From assembly GCA_003500135.1 (NCBI GenBank), contig DNTA01000248.1:2501-24055 (forward strand): a DNA stretch of 21,555 nt. Reading direction: 5' to 3'. The stretch is from Cytophagales bacterium (lineage in GTDB: Bacteria; Bacteroidota; Bacteroidia; Cytophagales; Cyclobacteriaceae). Below, piece after piece: positions 15,004 to 21,555 of this stretch. A program made the position numbers and the translations under genes. The stretch's first letter is position 1; each line of letters starts with the position of its first letter. Under the pieces are notes generated by a model. That model searched no databases. It had not been told where the DNA came from and saw only the letters and a program-made list of their open reading frames with translations.

Positions 15004-15607
15004 AAAAATCTGGAAAACCGGTTTTTTAACCGAGGGTTCGTTGGTAATACCGAGAATCCAGCAACTCTACAAGCAAAAGTCTAAATTGACAATCGATAAA
15101 ATGCGCAAAACTTATCGAATAGACAATGCCCTGATGCCCTATATTGCGCTCGCATTAGCTGTCAGTTTATGGTTAGTGAGCTATTTATGGATCGGACTTT
15201 ATGTTGGTGTTCTTATCATGGTTTTATTCGTAGTCAACAGAAGGCAACTTCGCAAATTGGATGAAATCACCCCAACTGATGATCTTTTCGTGTATCTAAA
15301 TAGCTATTTGTCTGCTATCAAGCAAATGGTTCAACTTTACACCTGGATACTCGGTCTCGGTATGCCTATGCTTGGAATACCTGCCATTGCCTACTTTCTG
15401 GTTAAAAGGAATGACAATATACAAATGTTTATAGAACAGGAGCCCTGGTATGTTACGGGGATATTTTTTCTAATTATTGCAGCATTCTTATCTGCCTGGG
15501 GGATTCTGGCATACCGGGCTACTACACAAATAATTTATGGCGAGCATATTGGAAGGTTGGAAGAAATAATAAGTGATATTAAGCAGTTACGAGAGGAAAA
15601 AGCCTAA
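14987..15607 (+). CDS. Four-helix membrane protein, possible anti-sigma factor
   Basis: This inner-membrane protein of 206 aa belongs to no family I recognise. Four hydrophobic segments are at about 48-66, 69-84, 118-139 and 154-176, and a charged C-terminal helix (GRLEEIISDIKQLREEK) follows. About 45 N-terminal residues (SIEKIWKTGFLTEGS) precede the first helix and would be cytoplasmic, the usual place for a sigma-binding part. The start ATG lies inside the sigma gene, 17 bases before its stop, so production of the two is linked. Classical zinc-binding anti-sigma motifs (HxxxCxxC) and FecR-type domains are absent. The anti-sigma role is inferred from position only. Confidence 0.75.
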   Translation: MDHSIEKIWKTGFLTEGSLVIPRIQQLYKQKSKLTIDKMRKTYRIDNALMPYIALALAVSLWLVSYLWIGLYVGVLIMVLFVVNRRQLRKLDEITPTDDLFVYLNSYLSAIKQMVQLYTWILGLGMPMLGIPAIAYFLVKRNDNIQMFIEQEPWYVTGIFFLIIAAFLSAWGILAYRATTQIIYGEHIGRLEEIISDIKQLREEKA

Positions 15608-15657
15608 AAAAATGCAAGGTTGAATAAATTTTGAAATGAAGTATCTACAAACCAAAA

Positions 15658-15694
15658 AAGCTGTTGCCGAAATGCCGGCAACAGCTTATTTTTT
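15658..15694. terminator. Bidirectional terminator between the sigma unit and rpmA
   Basis: AAGCTGTTGCC (15658-15668) pairs perfectly with GGCAACAGCTT (15677-15687) around an 8-base loop. A run of six A precedes it and T-rich sequence follows, so it serves the convergent units on both strands. Confidence 0.9.
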
Positions 15695-15712
15695 AATTTC
15701 TTTCAGTTCAAA

Positions 15713-15973
15713 TTAAGCTTCCGCGGGAATTACACTAACATATGAACGGTTACCACGTCCCTTTTTAAAGGCAACTTTACCGTCTATAAGCGCGAAGATG
15801 GTATGGTCTTTACCCATTCCCACATTTTCGCCCGGATGATGCTTTGTGCCACGCTGACGAACGATGATGTTTCCTGCTATGGCTTCCTGACCACCATAAA
15901 TTTTCACGCCTAATCGTTTACTTTCCGATTCTCTTCCGTTTCTTGAACTTCCGGCTCCTTTTTTATGTGCCAT
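15713..15973 (-). CDS. rpmA: 50S ribosomal protein L27
   Basis: The 86-aa sequence begins [16 protein letters not shown] and continues [24 protein letters not shown] and [12 protein letters not shown], the standard L27 pattern. L27 sits at the peptidyl-transferase centre, with its N-terminal tail reaching toward the P-site tRNA. The length is normal for bacteria, and there is no N-terminal leader of the kind cleaved in Firmicutes. It follows rplU by nine bases, in the usual rplU-rpmA operon, and ends at the terminator at 15658-15694. Confidence 0.98.
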   Translation of the reverse strand: MAHKKGAGSSRNGRESESKRLGVKIYGGQEAIAGNIIVRQRGTKHHPGENVGMGKDHTIFALIDGKVAFKKGRGNRSYVSVIPAEA

Positions 15974-15982
15974 AACTAATTC

Positions 15983-16291
15983 CTATTTAATATCTTCAAT
16001 CAATACTTTAGTAAAATCCTGGCGATGCCCGTTCTTGACTTTGTATCCTTTTCTTCTTTTTTTCTTGAATACAATCACTTTATCGCCTTTGACATGACCC
16101 AATATTTTACCTGAAACTTTAGAGCCCTTTATGCTTGGTGTACCTATTTTTACTTTGCCTTCATTGTCCAATAACAACACATTGTCAAATTCAACAACGT
16201 CACCTTCATTACCAGAAAGCAGTGGTGTGTAGTAGAATTTATCTTTTTCTACCTTGAACTGCTTGCCTGCGATATCTACAATTGCGTACAT
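15983..16291 (-). CDS. rplU: 50S ribosomal protein L21
   Basis: The 102-aa protein begins MYAIVDIAGKQFKVEKDKFYY and contains GDVVEFDNVLLL and KVIVFKKKRRKGYKVKNGHRQ, typical of L21, which binds 23S rRNA in the large subunit. The length is normal. It is the first gene of the rplU-rpmA operon, expressed from the promoter at 16338-16369, which gives a leader of about 40 bases. Confidence 0.98.
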   Translation of the reverse strand: MYAIVDIAGKQFKVEKDKFYYTPLLSGNEGDVVEFDNVLLLDNEGKVKIGTPSIKGSKVSGKILGHVKGDKVIVFKKKRRKGYKVKNGHRQDFTKVLIEDIK

Positions 16292-16337
16292 CTTATTTCA
16301 TTTTACTTTGAATATACACCTTCTGAAAAATGGACTG

Positions 16338-16369
16338 CAAAGATATTGGTTTTCAATTAAATTACCAAA
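16338..16369 (-). promoter_or_regulatory. rplU: Promoter of the rplU-rpmA operon
   Basis: The minus strand carries TTTG (16366-16369), 20 bases, then TATCTTTG (16338-16345), an almost ideal Bacteroidota housekeeping promoter. The -7 box and the next two bases (TATCTTTGCA) are identical to those of the tRNA promoter at 6033-6062. Confidence 0.8.
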
Positions 16370-16540
16370 CCCAACACCAAATTAAAATACTGGCTATTTT
16401 TTACGGGAAAAATTTGATTTACCATTTCTTGAAATCCAAAACATACATATAAAAGTAAACATTCAGGCCTAACACACTAATTTTTTAATAAACAGGCACT
16501 TATAATTTTTCAAATTTGTGGGTTCCTAATTTGGGAAAGG

Positions 16541-16556
16541 TGTGGATAAATTATCC
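16541..16556. promoter_or_regulatory. DnaA box within a palindrome upstream of nrdB
   Basis: TGTGGATAA (16541-16549) is the exact reverse complement of the consensus DnaA box TTATCCACA. Together with TTATCC on the plus strand it forms the 6+1+6 palindrome GGATAAATTATCC (16544-16556). In E. coli DnaA binds upstream of nrdAB and affects its transcription, so a similar role here is plausible but not shown. Confidence 0.45.
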
Positions 16557-16568
16557 TTGTTTTTTGAG

Positions 16569-16598
16569 TTGTGAATCACAATATTTGAACAATTGTTC
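16569..16598. repeat. Two tandem palindromes upstream of nrdB
   Basis: TTGTGAATCACAA (16569-16581, 6+1+6) and GAACAATTGTTC (16587-16598, perfect 12 bp) lie side by side, with centres 17.5 bases apart. They are candidate operator sites for nrdBA. Neither fits the NrdR box well. Confidence 0.45.
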
Positions 16599-16637
16599 CC
16601 AAAATTTTCCTGGTCTAAACTAACCACAAATGAGTTC

Positions 16638-16654
16638 TTTTAACCCGGTTAAAA
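16638..16654. repeat. 17-bp palindrome upstream of nrdB
   Basis: TTTTAACCCGGTTAAAA is a perfect 8+1+8 inverted repeat about 130 bases before the nrdB start. It is too tight for a transcript hairpin and lacks a following T-run, so a protein-binding site is more likely than a terminator. Confidence 0.45.
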
Positions 16655-16775
16655 AATGTGGGAAAGGCATTTTTCAATCTATTTTGGCTGGGTTTATGTT
16701 CGAAAGGAAGATTAAATTATTTTAAACAAAACGACAATTAAATCAATTAGCAAAAGGTAAAAAGATTTTTATATT

Positions 16776-17768
16776 ATGAGCAGGACTTTTGTAGAAGATG
16801 AGCCAATACTAAAAGAAAACAAAGACCGTTTCGTTTTATTTCCTATTGAACACAACGATATATGGGACTTTTATAAAAAGCAAGAAGCCAGTTTCTGGAC
16901 GGCCGAGGAGATAGACCTTAGTCAGGACCTTAAAGATTGGGAAAATCTCAATGACGGAGAGCGTCATTTCATTTCACATGTCCTGGCATTTTTTGCAGCC
17001 AGTGATGGCATAGTGAATGAAAACCTGGCCGAAAATTTTGTCGCTGAAGTGCAATACACGGAAGCCAAGTTTTTCTATGGCTTCCAAATCGCGATGGAAA
17101 ACATTCACTCCGAGACCTATTCACTATTGATCGATACCTACATTAAAAACCCAAAAGAAAAAGATAAGCTGTTCCATGCTATTGAAACCATGGATTGTGT
17201 AAAGAAAAAGGCCGACTGGGCGCTGCGCTGGATAGACAACGGTTCTTTTGCTGAACGACTGATTGCTTTTGCTGCGGTGGAAGGCATCTTTTTCTCTGGT
17301 AGCTTTTGTTCAATTTTCTGGCTCAAAAAACGCGGTCTGATGCCCGGGTTAAGCTTTTCAAACGAGCTCATCTCACGAGACGAAGGGCTTCACTGCGATT
17401 TTGCCTGTCATTTGTTCAATAAACACTTAGTCAATAAAGTACCGAAAGAAACTATTACCGAAATCATAAAAGATGCGGTAGCAATAGAAAAAGAATTCGT
17501 AACAGATGCATTGCCGGTGAAACTGATCGGTATGAATGCTGACCTGATGTGCCAGTATATAGAATTTGTGGCCGACAGGTTACTTAGCGAATTGAACTGC
17601 AATAAAGTTTGGAATGCCACCAACCCATTTGATTTCATGGAAATGATATCGCTGCAGGGCAAAACAAACTTCTTTGAGAAAAGAGTATCAGAGTATCAAA
17701 AAGCCGGCGTGATCAAAAACAATGGCGATGACGAAAAGCCAAAGTTTTCTTTAGACGAAGACTTTTAA
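16776..17768 (+). CDS. nrdB: Class I ribonucleotide reductase, beta (radical) subunit
   Basis: This 330-aa subunit generates the radical that starts ribonucleotide reduction in the NrdAB complex. Iron ligands are visible: D77 in [14 protein letters not shown]108 and H111 in [11 protein letters not shown]169 in VEGIFF, E203 and H206 in [12 protein letters not shown]. Radical-bearing Y115 is in [11 protein letters not shown]. The C-terminus FSLDEDF is the tail that docks on NrdA and closely resembles the eukaryotic R2 tail. The motifs are much closer to eukaryotic R2 than to E. coli NrdB. The Tyr is present, so this is not a Tyr-less class Ic enzyme. The start is an ATG at 16776. The gene precedes nrdA by 66 bases and forms an operon with it, in the order B then A, opposite to E. 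coli. Confidence 0.96.
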   Translation: MSRTFVEDEPILKENKDRFVLFPIEHNDIWDFYKKQEASFWTAEEIDLSQDLKDWENLNDGERHFISHVLAFFAASDGIVNENLAENFVAEVQYTEAKFFYGFQIAMENIHSETYSLLIDTYIKNPKEKDKLFHAIETMDCVKKKADWALRWIDNGSFAERLIAFAAVEGIFFSGSFCSIFWLKKRGLMPGLSFSNELISRDEGLHCDFACHLFNKHLVNKVPKETITEIIKDAVAIEKEFVTDALPVKLIGMNADLMCQYIEFVADRLLSELNCNKVWNATNPFDFMEMISLQGKTNFFEKRVSEYQKAGVIKNNGDDEKPKFSLDEDF

Positions 17769-17834
17769 CACACAGCACAATTAGTAGTCCAACGATTTTT
17801 TTAAAATATTCATTAATCCCAAAACCTCTGGTAA

Positions 17835-20216
17835 ATGTTAGTACTTAAAAGAGATGGCCGACGGGAATCCGTCAAATTTGACAAAATCACAGCAAGAATC
17901 GAAAAACTTTGCTATGGCCTTGATATGAAGTATGTCGAGCCCATAGATGTAGCCAAAAAGGTAATCAATGGTATATACGATGGAGTGACAACCCAGGAAC
18001 TCGACGAGTTAGCGGCTCAAACGGCTGCTTCATTAACGGTGAAACACCCTGATTATGCCCAGCTGGCAGCACGGATTGCCATTTCCAATTTGCATAAAAC
18101 CACCAGCAAGTCCTTTTCCAGTACAATGAAAAGGCTGTATACGTGGATCGACCCGAAAACCGGTGAACACGCACCGCTGATTTCCAAAGAGGTTTACGGC
18201 ATTATTAAAAAACATGCAGCGCAATTGGACTCGGCCATTATTTATGACCGTGATTTCGGTTATGATTACTTTGGTTATAAAACGCTTGAGCGCTCGTACC
18301 TAATGAAACTGGACGGCAAATTGGTTGAACGACCTCAACACATGTTAATGCGTGTGGCCATCGGCATTCATCACGATGACATCGATGCGGCGATCCATAC
18401 TTACAACCTGATGTCTGAAAAATGGTTTACCCATGCCACACCTACCCTATTCAATGCGGGCACACCAAAACCACAGCTCTCGTCATGTTTCCTGCTTACG
18501 ATGAAAGAGGACAGTATCGATGGTATTTATGACACCTTAAAACAATGTGCTAAAATATCACAATCTGCGGGAGGTATCGGGCTCAGCATTCACGGTGTTC
18601 GTGCAAAAGGATCATATATCAGAGGCACCAACGGTGTTTCCAATGGTATTGTACCTATGCTGCGCAATTTTGACATGACGGCACGTTATGTTGATCAGGG
18701 CGGCGGAAAAAGAAAAGGGAGTTTTGCTATATATCTGGAGCCTTGGCATGCCGATATTTTTGATTTTCTGGAGCTGAAAAAGAATCACGGAAAAGAAGAA
18801 CTTAGAGCCCGGGACCTGTTTTACGCTTTGTGGATCCCTGACCTATTTATGAAACGTGTGGAAGAAAATGGCGATTGGCCTCTATTTTGCCCGAATGAAG
18901 CACAAGGGCTACACGATTCCTATGGCGATGACTTCGAGAAGCTGTTTGAAAAATACGAGCGAGAAGGAAAAGCAAGAAAAGTAGTAAAAGCGCAGGATTT
19001 GTGGTTTGAAATCCTGGAGGCGCAAATAGAAACAGGCGTGCCCTACATGCTTTACAAAGATGCCGCTAATAAAAAGTCGAACCAGAAAAACTTAGGTACG
19101 ATTCGGTCGAGTAACCTCTGTACGGAAATCATGGAGTACACTTCACCCGAAGAAGTAGCCGTTTGTAATTTGGCCTCCATAGCGCTTCCGAAATTTGTGG
19201 CCAGCAATGAAGAAGGCCAAAAGTATTTTGACCATCAGAAACTGTACGATATTACGTATACGGTAACGAAAAACCTTAATCGTGTAATTGATATCAACTA
19301 TTATCCGGTACCTGAGGCTCGCAACTCGAACATGAAGCACCGCCCTATTGGTATAGGCGTGCAAGGCCTTGCCGATGCCTTCATTTCGCTCAGGATGCCG
19401 TTTGATTCCGAAGAAGCTCGAAGATTGAATGAGGACATTTTCGAAACCATTTATTTCGCCTCCCTGACTGCTTCGAAAGACCTTGCTGAAAAAGAAGGCG
19501 CCTACGAAACATTTAAAGGTTCGCCGGTTTCCAAAGGTATTTTCCAATTCGATATGTGGGGAGTAAACCCGAAATCAAACCGTTGGGATTGGACAACATT
19601 GAAGCAAGAGGTGAAGAAGCATGGTGTAAGGAACTCATTACTCCTGGCGCCGATGCCTACTGCCTCCACTTCACAAATCCTTGGAAATAATGAATGTTTT
19701 GAACCATATACATCCAACATTTACACAAGAAGAACGCTTTCTGGTGAGTTTATTGTAGTAAATAAACACCTTATGAAAGACCTCATTGAACGGGGCCTTT
19801 GGAATGAGGAAATGAAAAACAGGTTGATCGAGGCCAATGGTTCCGTGCAAAATATGCCTGATATTCCACAGAATATAAAAGATATCTATAAAACCGTATG
19901 GGAGATTTCACAGCGATCGATCATCGATATGGCGGCAGATCGTGGCGCATATATATGTCAAAGCCAGAGCCTGAATGTGCACATTCAGGATCCTAATTTC
20001 GGAAAGTTGACCTCCATGCACTTCTATGCCTGGAAAAAAGGTTTGAAAACAGGTATGTATTACCTTAGGACCAAAGCCGCAGCTGACGCGATCAAGTTCA
20101 CTGTACAAAAACAACTGAAAGAAGAACCTACTCAGGAAGAAATCGAAGCACAAAATAGGTCGGATATGTCTTGCTCGCTGGATGATCCTGATGGATGCAT
20201 CTCCTGCGGTAGCTAA
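17835..20216 (+). CDS. nrdA: Class I ribonucleotide reductase, alpha (catalytic) subunit
   Basis: This 793-aa subunit reduces ribonucleoside diphosphates to deoxy forms. Residues 1-90 form an ATP-cone ([17 protein letters not shown]), the site for dATP feedback inhibition. Active-site residues match human RRM1 in number: C218 in LSSCFLL, N427, C429 and E431 in [11 protein letters not shown], and C444 in VAVCNLAS. The radical-relay Tyr pair lies in GMYYLRT, and the C-terminal shuttle cysteines are C788 and C791 in CISCGS. Together with nrdB it forms a eukaryote-like class Ia enzyme, needing oxygen and thioredoxin or glutaredoxin. It is followed by a good terminator. The whole protein is present with no missing key residue. 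Confidence 0.97.
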   Translation: MLVLKRDGRRESVKFDKITARIEKLCYGLDMKYVEPIDVAKKVINGIYDGVTTQELDELAAQTAASLTVKHPDYAQLAARIAISNLHKTTSKSFSSTMKRLYTWIDPKTGEHAPLISKEVYGIIKKHAAQLDSAIIYDRDFGYDYFGYKTLERSYLMKLDGKLVERPQHMLMRVAIGIHHDDIDAAIHTYNLMSEKWFTHATPTLFNAGTPKPQLSSCFLLTMKEDSIDGIYDTLKQCAKISQSAGGIGLSIHGVRAKGSYIRGTNGVSNGIVPMLRNFDMTARYVDQGGGKRKGSFAIYLEPWHADIFDFLELKKNHGKEELRARDLFYALWIPDLFMKRVEENGDWPLFCPNEAQGLHDSYGDDFEKLFEKYEREGKARKVVKAQDLWFEILEAQIETGVPYMLYKDAANKKSNQKNLGTIRSSNLCTEIMEYTSPEEVAVCNLASIALPKFVASNEEGQKYFDHQKLYDITYTVTKNLNRVIDINYYPVPEARNSNMKHRPIGIGVQGLADAFISLRMPFDSEEARRLNEDIFETIYFASLTASKDLAEKEGAYETFKGSPVSKGIFQFDMWGVNPKSNRWDWTTLKQEVKKHGVRNSLLLAPMPTASTSQILGNNECFEPYTSNIYTRRTLSGEFIVVNKHLMKDLIERGLWNEEMKNRLIEANGSVQNMPDIPQNIKDIYKTVWEISQRSIIDMAADRGAYICQSQSLNVHIQDPNFGKLTSMHFYAWKKGLKTGMYYLRTKAAADAIKFTVQKQLKEEPTQEEIEAQNRSDMSCSLDDPDGCISCGS

Positions 20217-20234
20217 ACATTTAAATTTTGACTT

Positions 20235-20264
20235 AAAAGCCTTCTCATTCGGGAAGGCTTTTTT
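20235..20264 (+). terminator. Rho-independent terminator after nrdA
   Basis: AAAAGCCTTC (20235-20244) pairs with GAAGGCTTTT (20253-20262) around an 8-base loop and leads into T's. It lies 18 bases after the nrdA stop and separates the operon from the reductase gene. Confidence 0.88.
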
Positions 20265-20287
20265 ATTTTGCACAAAACTAGAGACCT

Positions 20288-21184
20288 ATGGTAAAAAAAG
20301 TGCAACTTTCATCGGATGGGCCTGAATTGAGTAGAATTGTGGCTGGCATGTGGCGTATTTCAGAAGTAGATCATTCTGTTAACAATACTGTGAGCATGAT
20401 TGAAGCCGCTGTTGCAAATGGCATCACCACTTTTGACAATGCCGATATTTACGGCGACTATTCTGCGGAAGAAGTTTTTGGCGAAGCATTTGAAAAATCA
20501 GGGGTAGCCCGTGACCAAGTTCAGTTTGTGGCGAAATACAATATCATATTGCCCTCTTCCAACCGGCCTTCCAATGAATTGCACATGTACAATACAAGCT
20601 TTGAACACATTGTAAAAAGTGTGGAAAACAGCCTGAAATTGCATCGGACCGACTATTTGGATTTAGCGCTCATACACCGCCCCGACCCGTTGATGGTACC
20701 GCAAGAAGTGGTAAAAGCAATGGAAGAATTAAAAAATGATGGCAAGGTGAAATATTTTGGCGTTTCCAATTTTTCCGTTAGGCAGTTTGAAATGCTACAG
20801 TCTTTTATACCCTTTCAATTGGTGACCAACCAAATCGAAATTAGCCCTTTTGCGCTGGACTCTTTTACCAATGGAGATCTTGATTATTGTATTGAGCATA
20901 ATCGTAAACCCATGGCCTGGTCGCCATTGGGTGGAGGTAAACTTTTCCAATCCGGTGACTCCGAATTCTTTCGGGTTTTGAACCTGCTATGCGATCGTTA
21001 TGACTGCACACAAGACCAGCTGGTTTTCGCATGGTTAATTAAACACCCTGCTTCGATTTTGCCCATTACCGGCACCACGAAAGCCGATAGGATAGTGGCA
21101 GCGGCACGTGCGGTGGGCATTCAGTTAACCAGAGAAGATTGGTTTCGATTTTATGTTGCAGCCCGTGGTGAGGATGTTCCATAG
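20288..21184 (+). CDS. Aldo/keto reductase family oxidoreductase
   Basis: This 298-aa NADPH-dependent carbonyl reductase has the AKR (beta/alpha)8 fold. The catalytic tetrad can be read as D50 and Y55 in FDNADIYG, K83 in FVAKYN, and H130 in LIHRPDP. Later motifs are KVKYFGVSNFS, NQIEISPF, MAWSPLGGGKLF and the cofactor-contacting SILPITGTTKADRI. The HRPDPL segment and overall length resemble the E. coli YdhF group, whose substrate is not settled. No signal peptide is seen. It follows the nrdBA terminator and is convergent with recG, whose stop is 16 bases away. Substrate and pathway cannot be told from context. Confidence 0.9.
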   Translation: MVKKVQLSSDGPELSRIVAGMWRISEVDHSVNNTVSMIEAAVANGITTFDNADIYGDYSAEEVFGEAFEKSGVARDQVQFVAKYNIILPSSNRPSNELHMYNTSFEHIVKSVENSLKLHRTDYLDLALIHRPDPLMVPQEVVKAMEELKNDGKVKYFGVSNFSVRQFEMLQSFIPFQLVTNQIEISPFALDSFTNGDLDYCIEHNRKPMAWSPLGGGKLFQSGDSEFFRVLNLLCDRYDCTQDQLVFAWLIKHPASILPITGTTKADRIVAAARAVGIQLTREDWFRFYVAARGEDVP

Positions 21185-21200
21185 TTAAAATAATATGACA

Positions 21201-21555
21201 TTAACTTATTCTACTCCAGTTAACCACACTTTTCTTCAGTGATCTCACCTGGGTTAGAATAGCGTGGTTATCCGGGCGCTCCAGTTTGGGATCTTGTTCA
21301 AGAATATCTTTGGCGGCATCTCTGGCAATTTGTAATATCTGCCCATCTTTACCGATATCGGCAATTAAAAGGTCGAGTATGCCGCTTTGCTGTGTACCCA
21401 TCAAATCGCCAGGACCCCTAAGTTTTAGGTCGGCTTCAGCAATTTCAAACCCGTTATTTGTGCGCACCATAGTGCCTAAGCGCTGTTTTGACTCTTTACT
21501 GAGCTTATAATCTGACATTAAGACACAATAAGACTGGTCTGCCCCTCTACCCACC
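21201..21555 (-). CDS. recG: ATP-dependent DNA helicase RecG (C-terminal part only)
   Basis: The last 118 codons of a gene read on the minus strand enter from the right edge. VGRGADQSYCVLM at the edge is the end of helicase motif VI (QxxGRVGRG), followed by LGTMVRTNNGFEIAEADLKLRGPGDLMGTQQSG, the conserved RecG motif that couples ATP hydrolysis to branch migration. RecG remodels stalled forks and branched recombination intermediates. The stop codon is at 21201-21203. The missing N-terminal part (wedge domain and motifs I-V) lies outside the window. Confidence 0.93.
   Translation of the reverse strand, partial: VGRGADQSYCVLMSDYKLSKESKQRLGTMVRTNNGFEIAEADLKLRGPGDLMGTQQSGILDLLIADIGKDGQILQIARDAAKDILEQDPKLERPDNHAILTQVRSLKKSVVNWSRIS

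Larger units (their letters stand above)
16292..16775. other. Intergenic region between divergent rplU and nrdB
   Basis: This 484-base AT-rich stretch has no gene that I can support. It holds the rplU promoter on the left and, on the right half, a consensus DnaA box and four perfect palindromes within 111 bases, presumably the control region of nrdBA. No exact TAnnTTTG box in front of nrdB was found. Confidence 0.65.

Noticed and set aside
16569..16598. NrdR boxes in front of nrdB
   Set aside because: NrdR sites are paired 16-bp ACACWATATATWGTGT-like repeats at about 31-bp spacing; the palindromes here match neither sequence nor spacing.

Overview
The window looks like chromosomal DNA of a Bacteroidota bacterium, probably of the Cytophagales type (an inference). 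Several genes are preceded by exact copies of the Bacteroidota -7 promoter box TAnnTTTG, two of them with a -33 TTG at the right spacing. Shine-Dalgarno signals are mostly weak. The class I ribonucleotide reductase is of the eukaryote-like type common in this phylum. No insertion sequence, integrase, CRISPR array or phage gene was seen.

Left part (1-5579): the 5' end of tsaB (minus strand) lies next to a three-gene mutagenesis/DNA-repair cassette. The cassette has a LexA-like self-cleaving repressor (XRE-type HTH plus S24 peptidase, minus strand) divergent from an operon of a Y-family polymerase (DinB type, intact active site) and a short C-family polymerase alpha subunit (DnaE2-like, degenerate PHP domain). 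Both polymerases carry a QxxLF beta-clamp-binding motif. The promoter in front of dinB has three copies of an 11-bp near-palindrome at exactly 19-bp intervals, the last ending just before the -7 box. This is the best candidate for a little-described regulated system here: a damage-inducible translesion cassette that uses a repressor unlike classical LexA and has no ImuA.

Middle part (5580-12700): tRNA-Leu(TAA) and tRNA-Gly(GCC) on the minus strand with a clear promoter; an M20-family metallodipeptidase closed by a strong terminator; a DsbD-type thiol:disulfide transporter with a duplicated N-terminal redox domain; an unrecognised all-helical protein with an HTH-like N-terminus; and, convergent to it across a bidirectional terminator, a single-domain response regulator.

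Right part (12700-21555): an ALDH7/aminoadipate-semialdehyde-type aldehyde dehydrogenase (minus); an ECF sigma factor overlapping a four-helix membrane protein that may be its regulator; the rplU-rpmA ribosomal operon (minus) with a textbook promoter; the nrdB-nrdA operon with a consensus DnaA box and a cluster of palindromes upstream; an aldo/keto reductase; and the 3' end of recG (minus). Most genes are housekeeping. The DNA-metabolism genes (repressor-dinB-dnaE2, nrdBA, recG) share a theme but not one operon.
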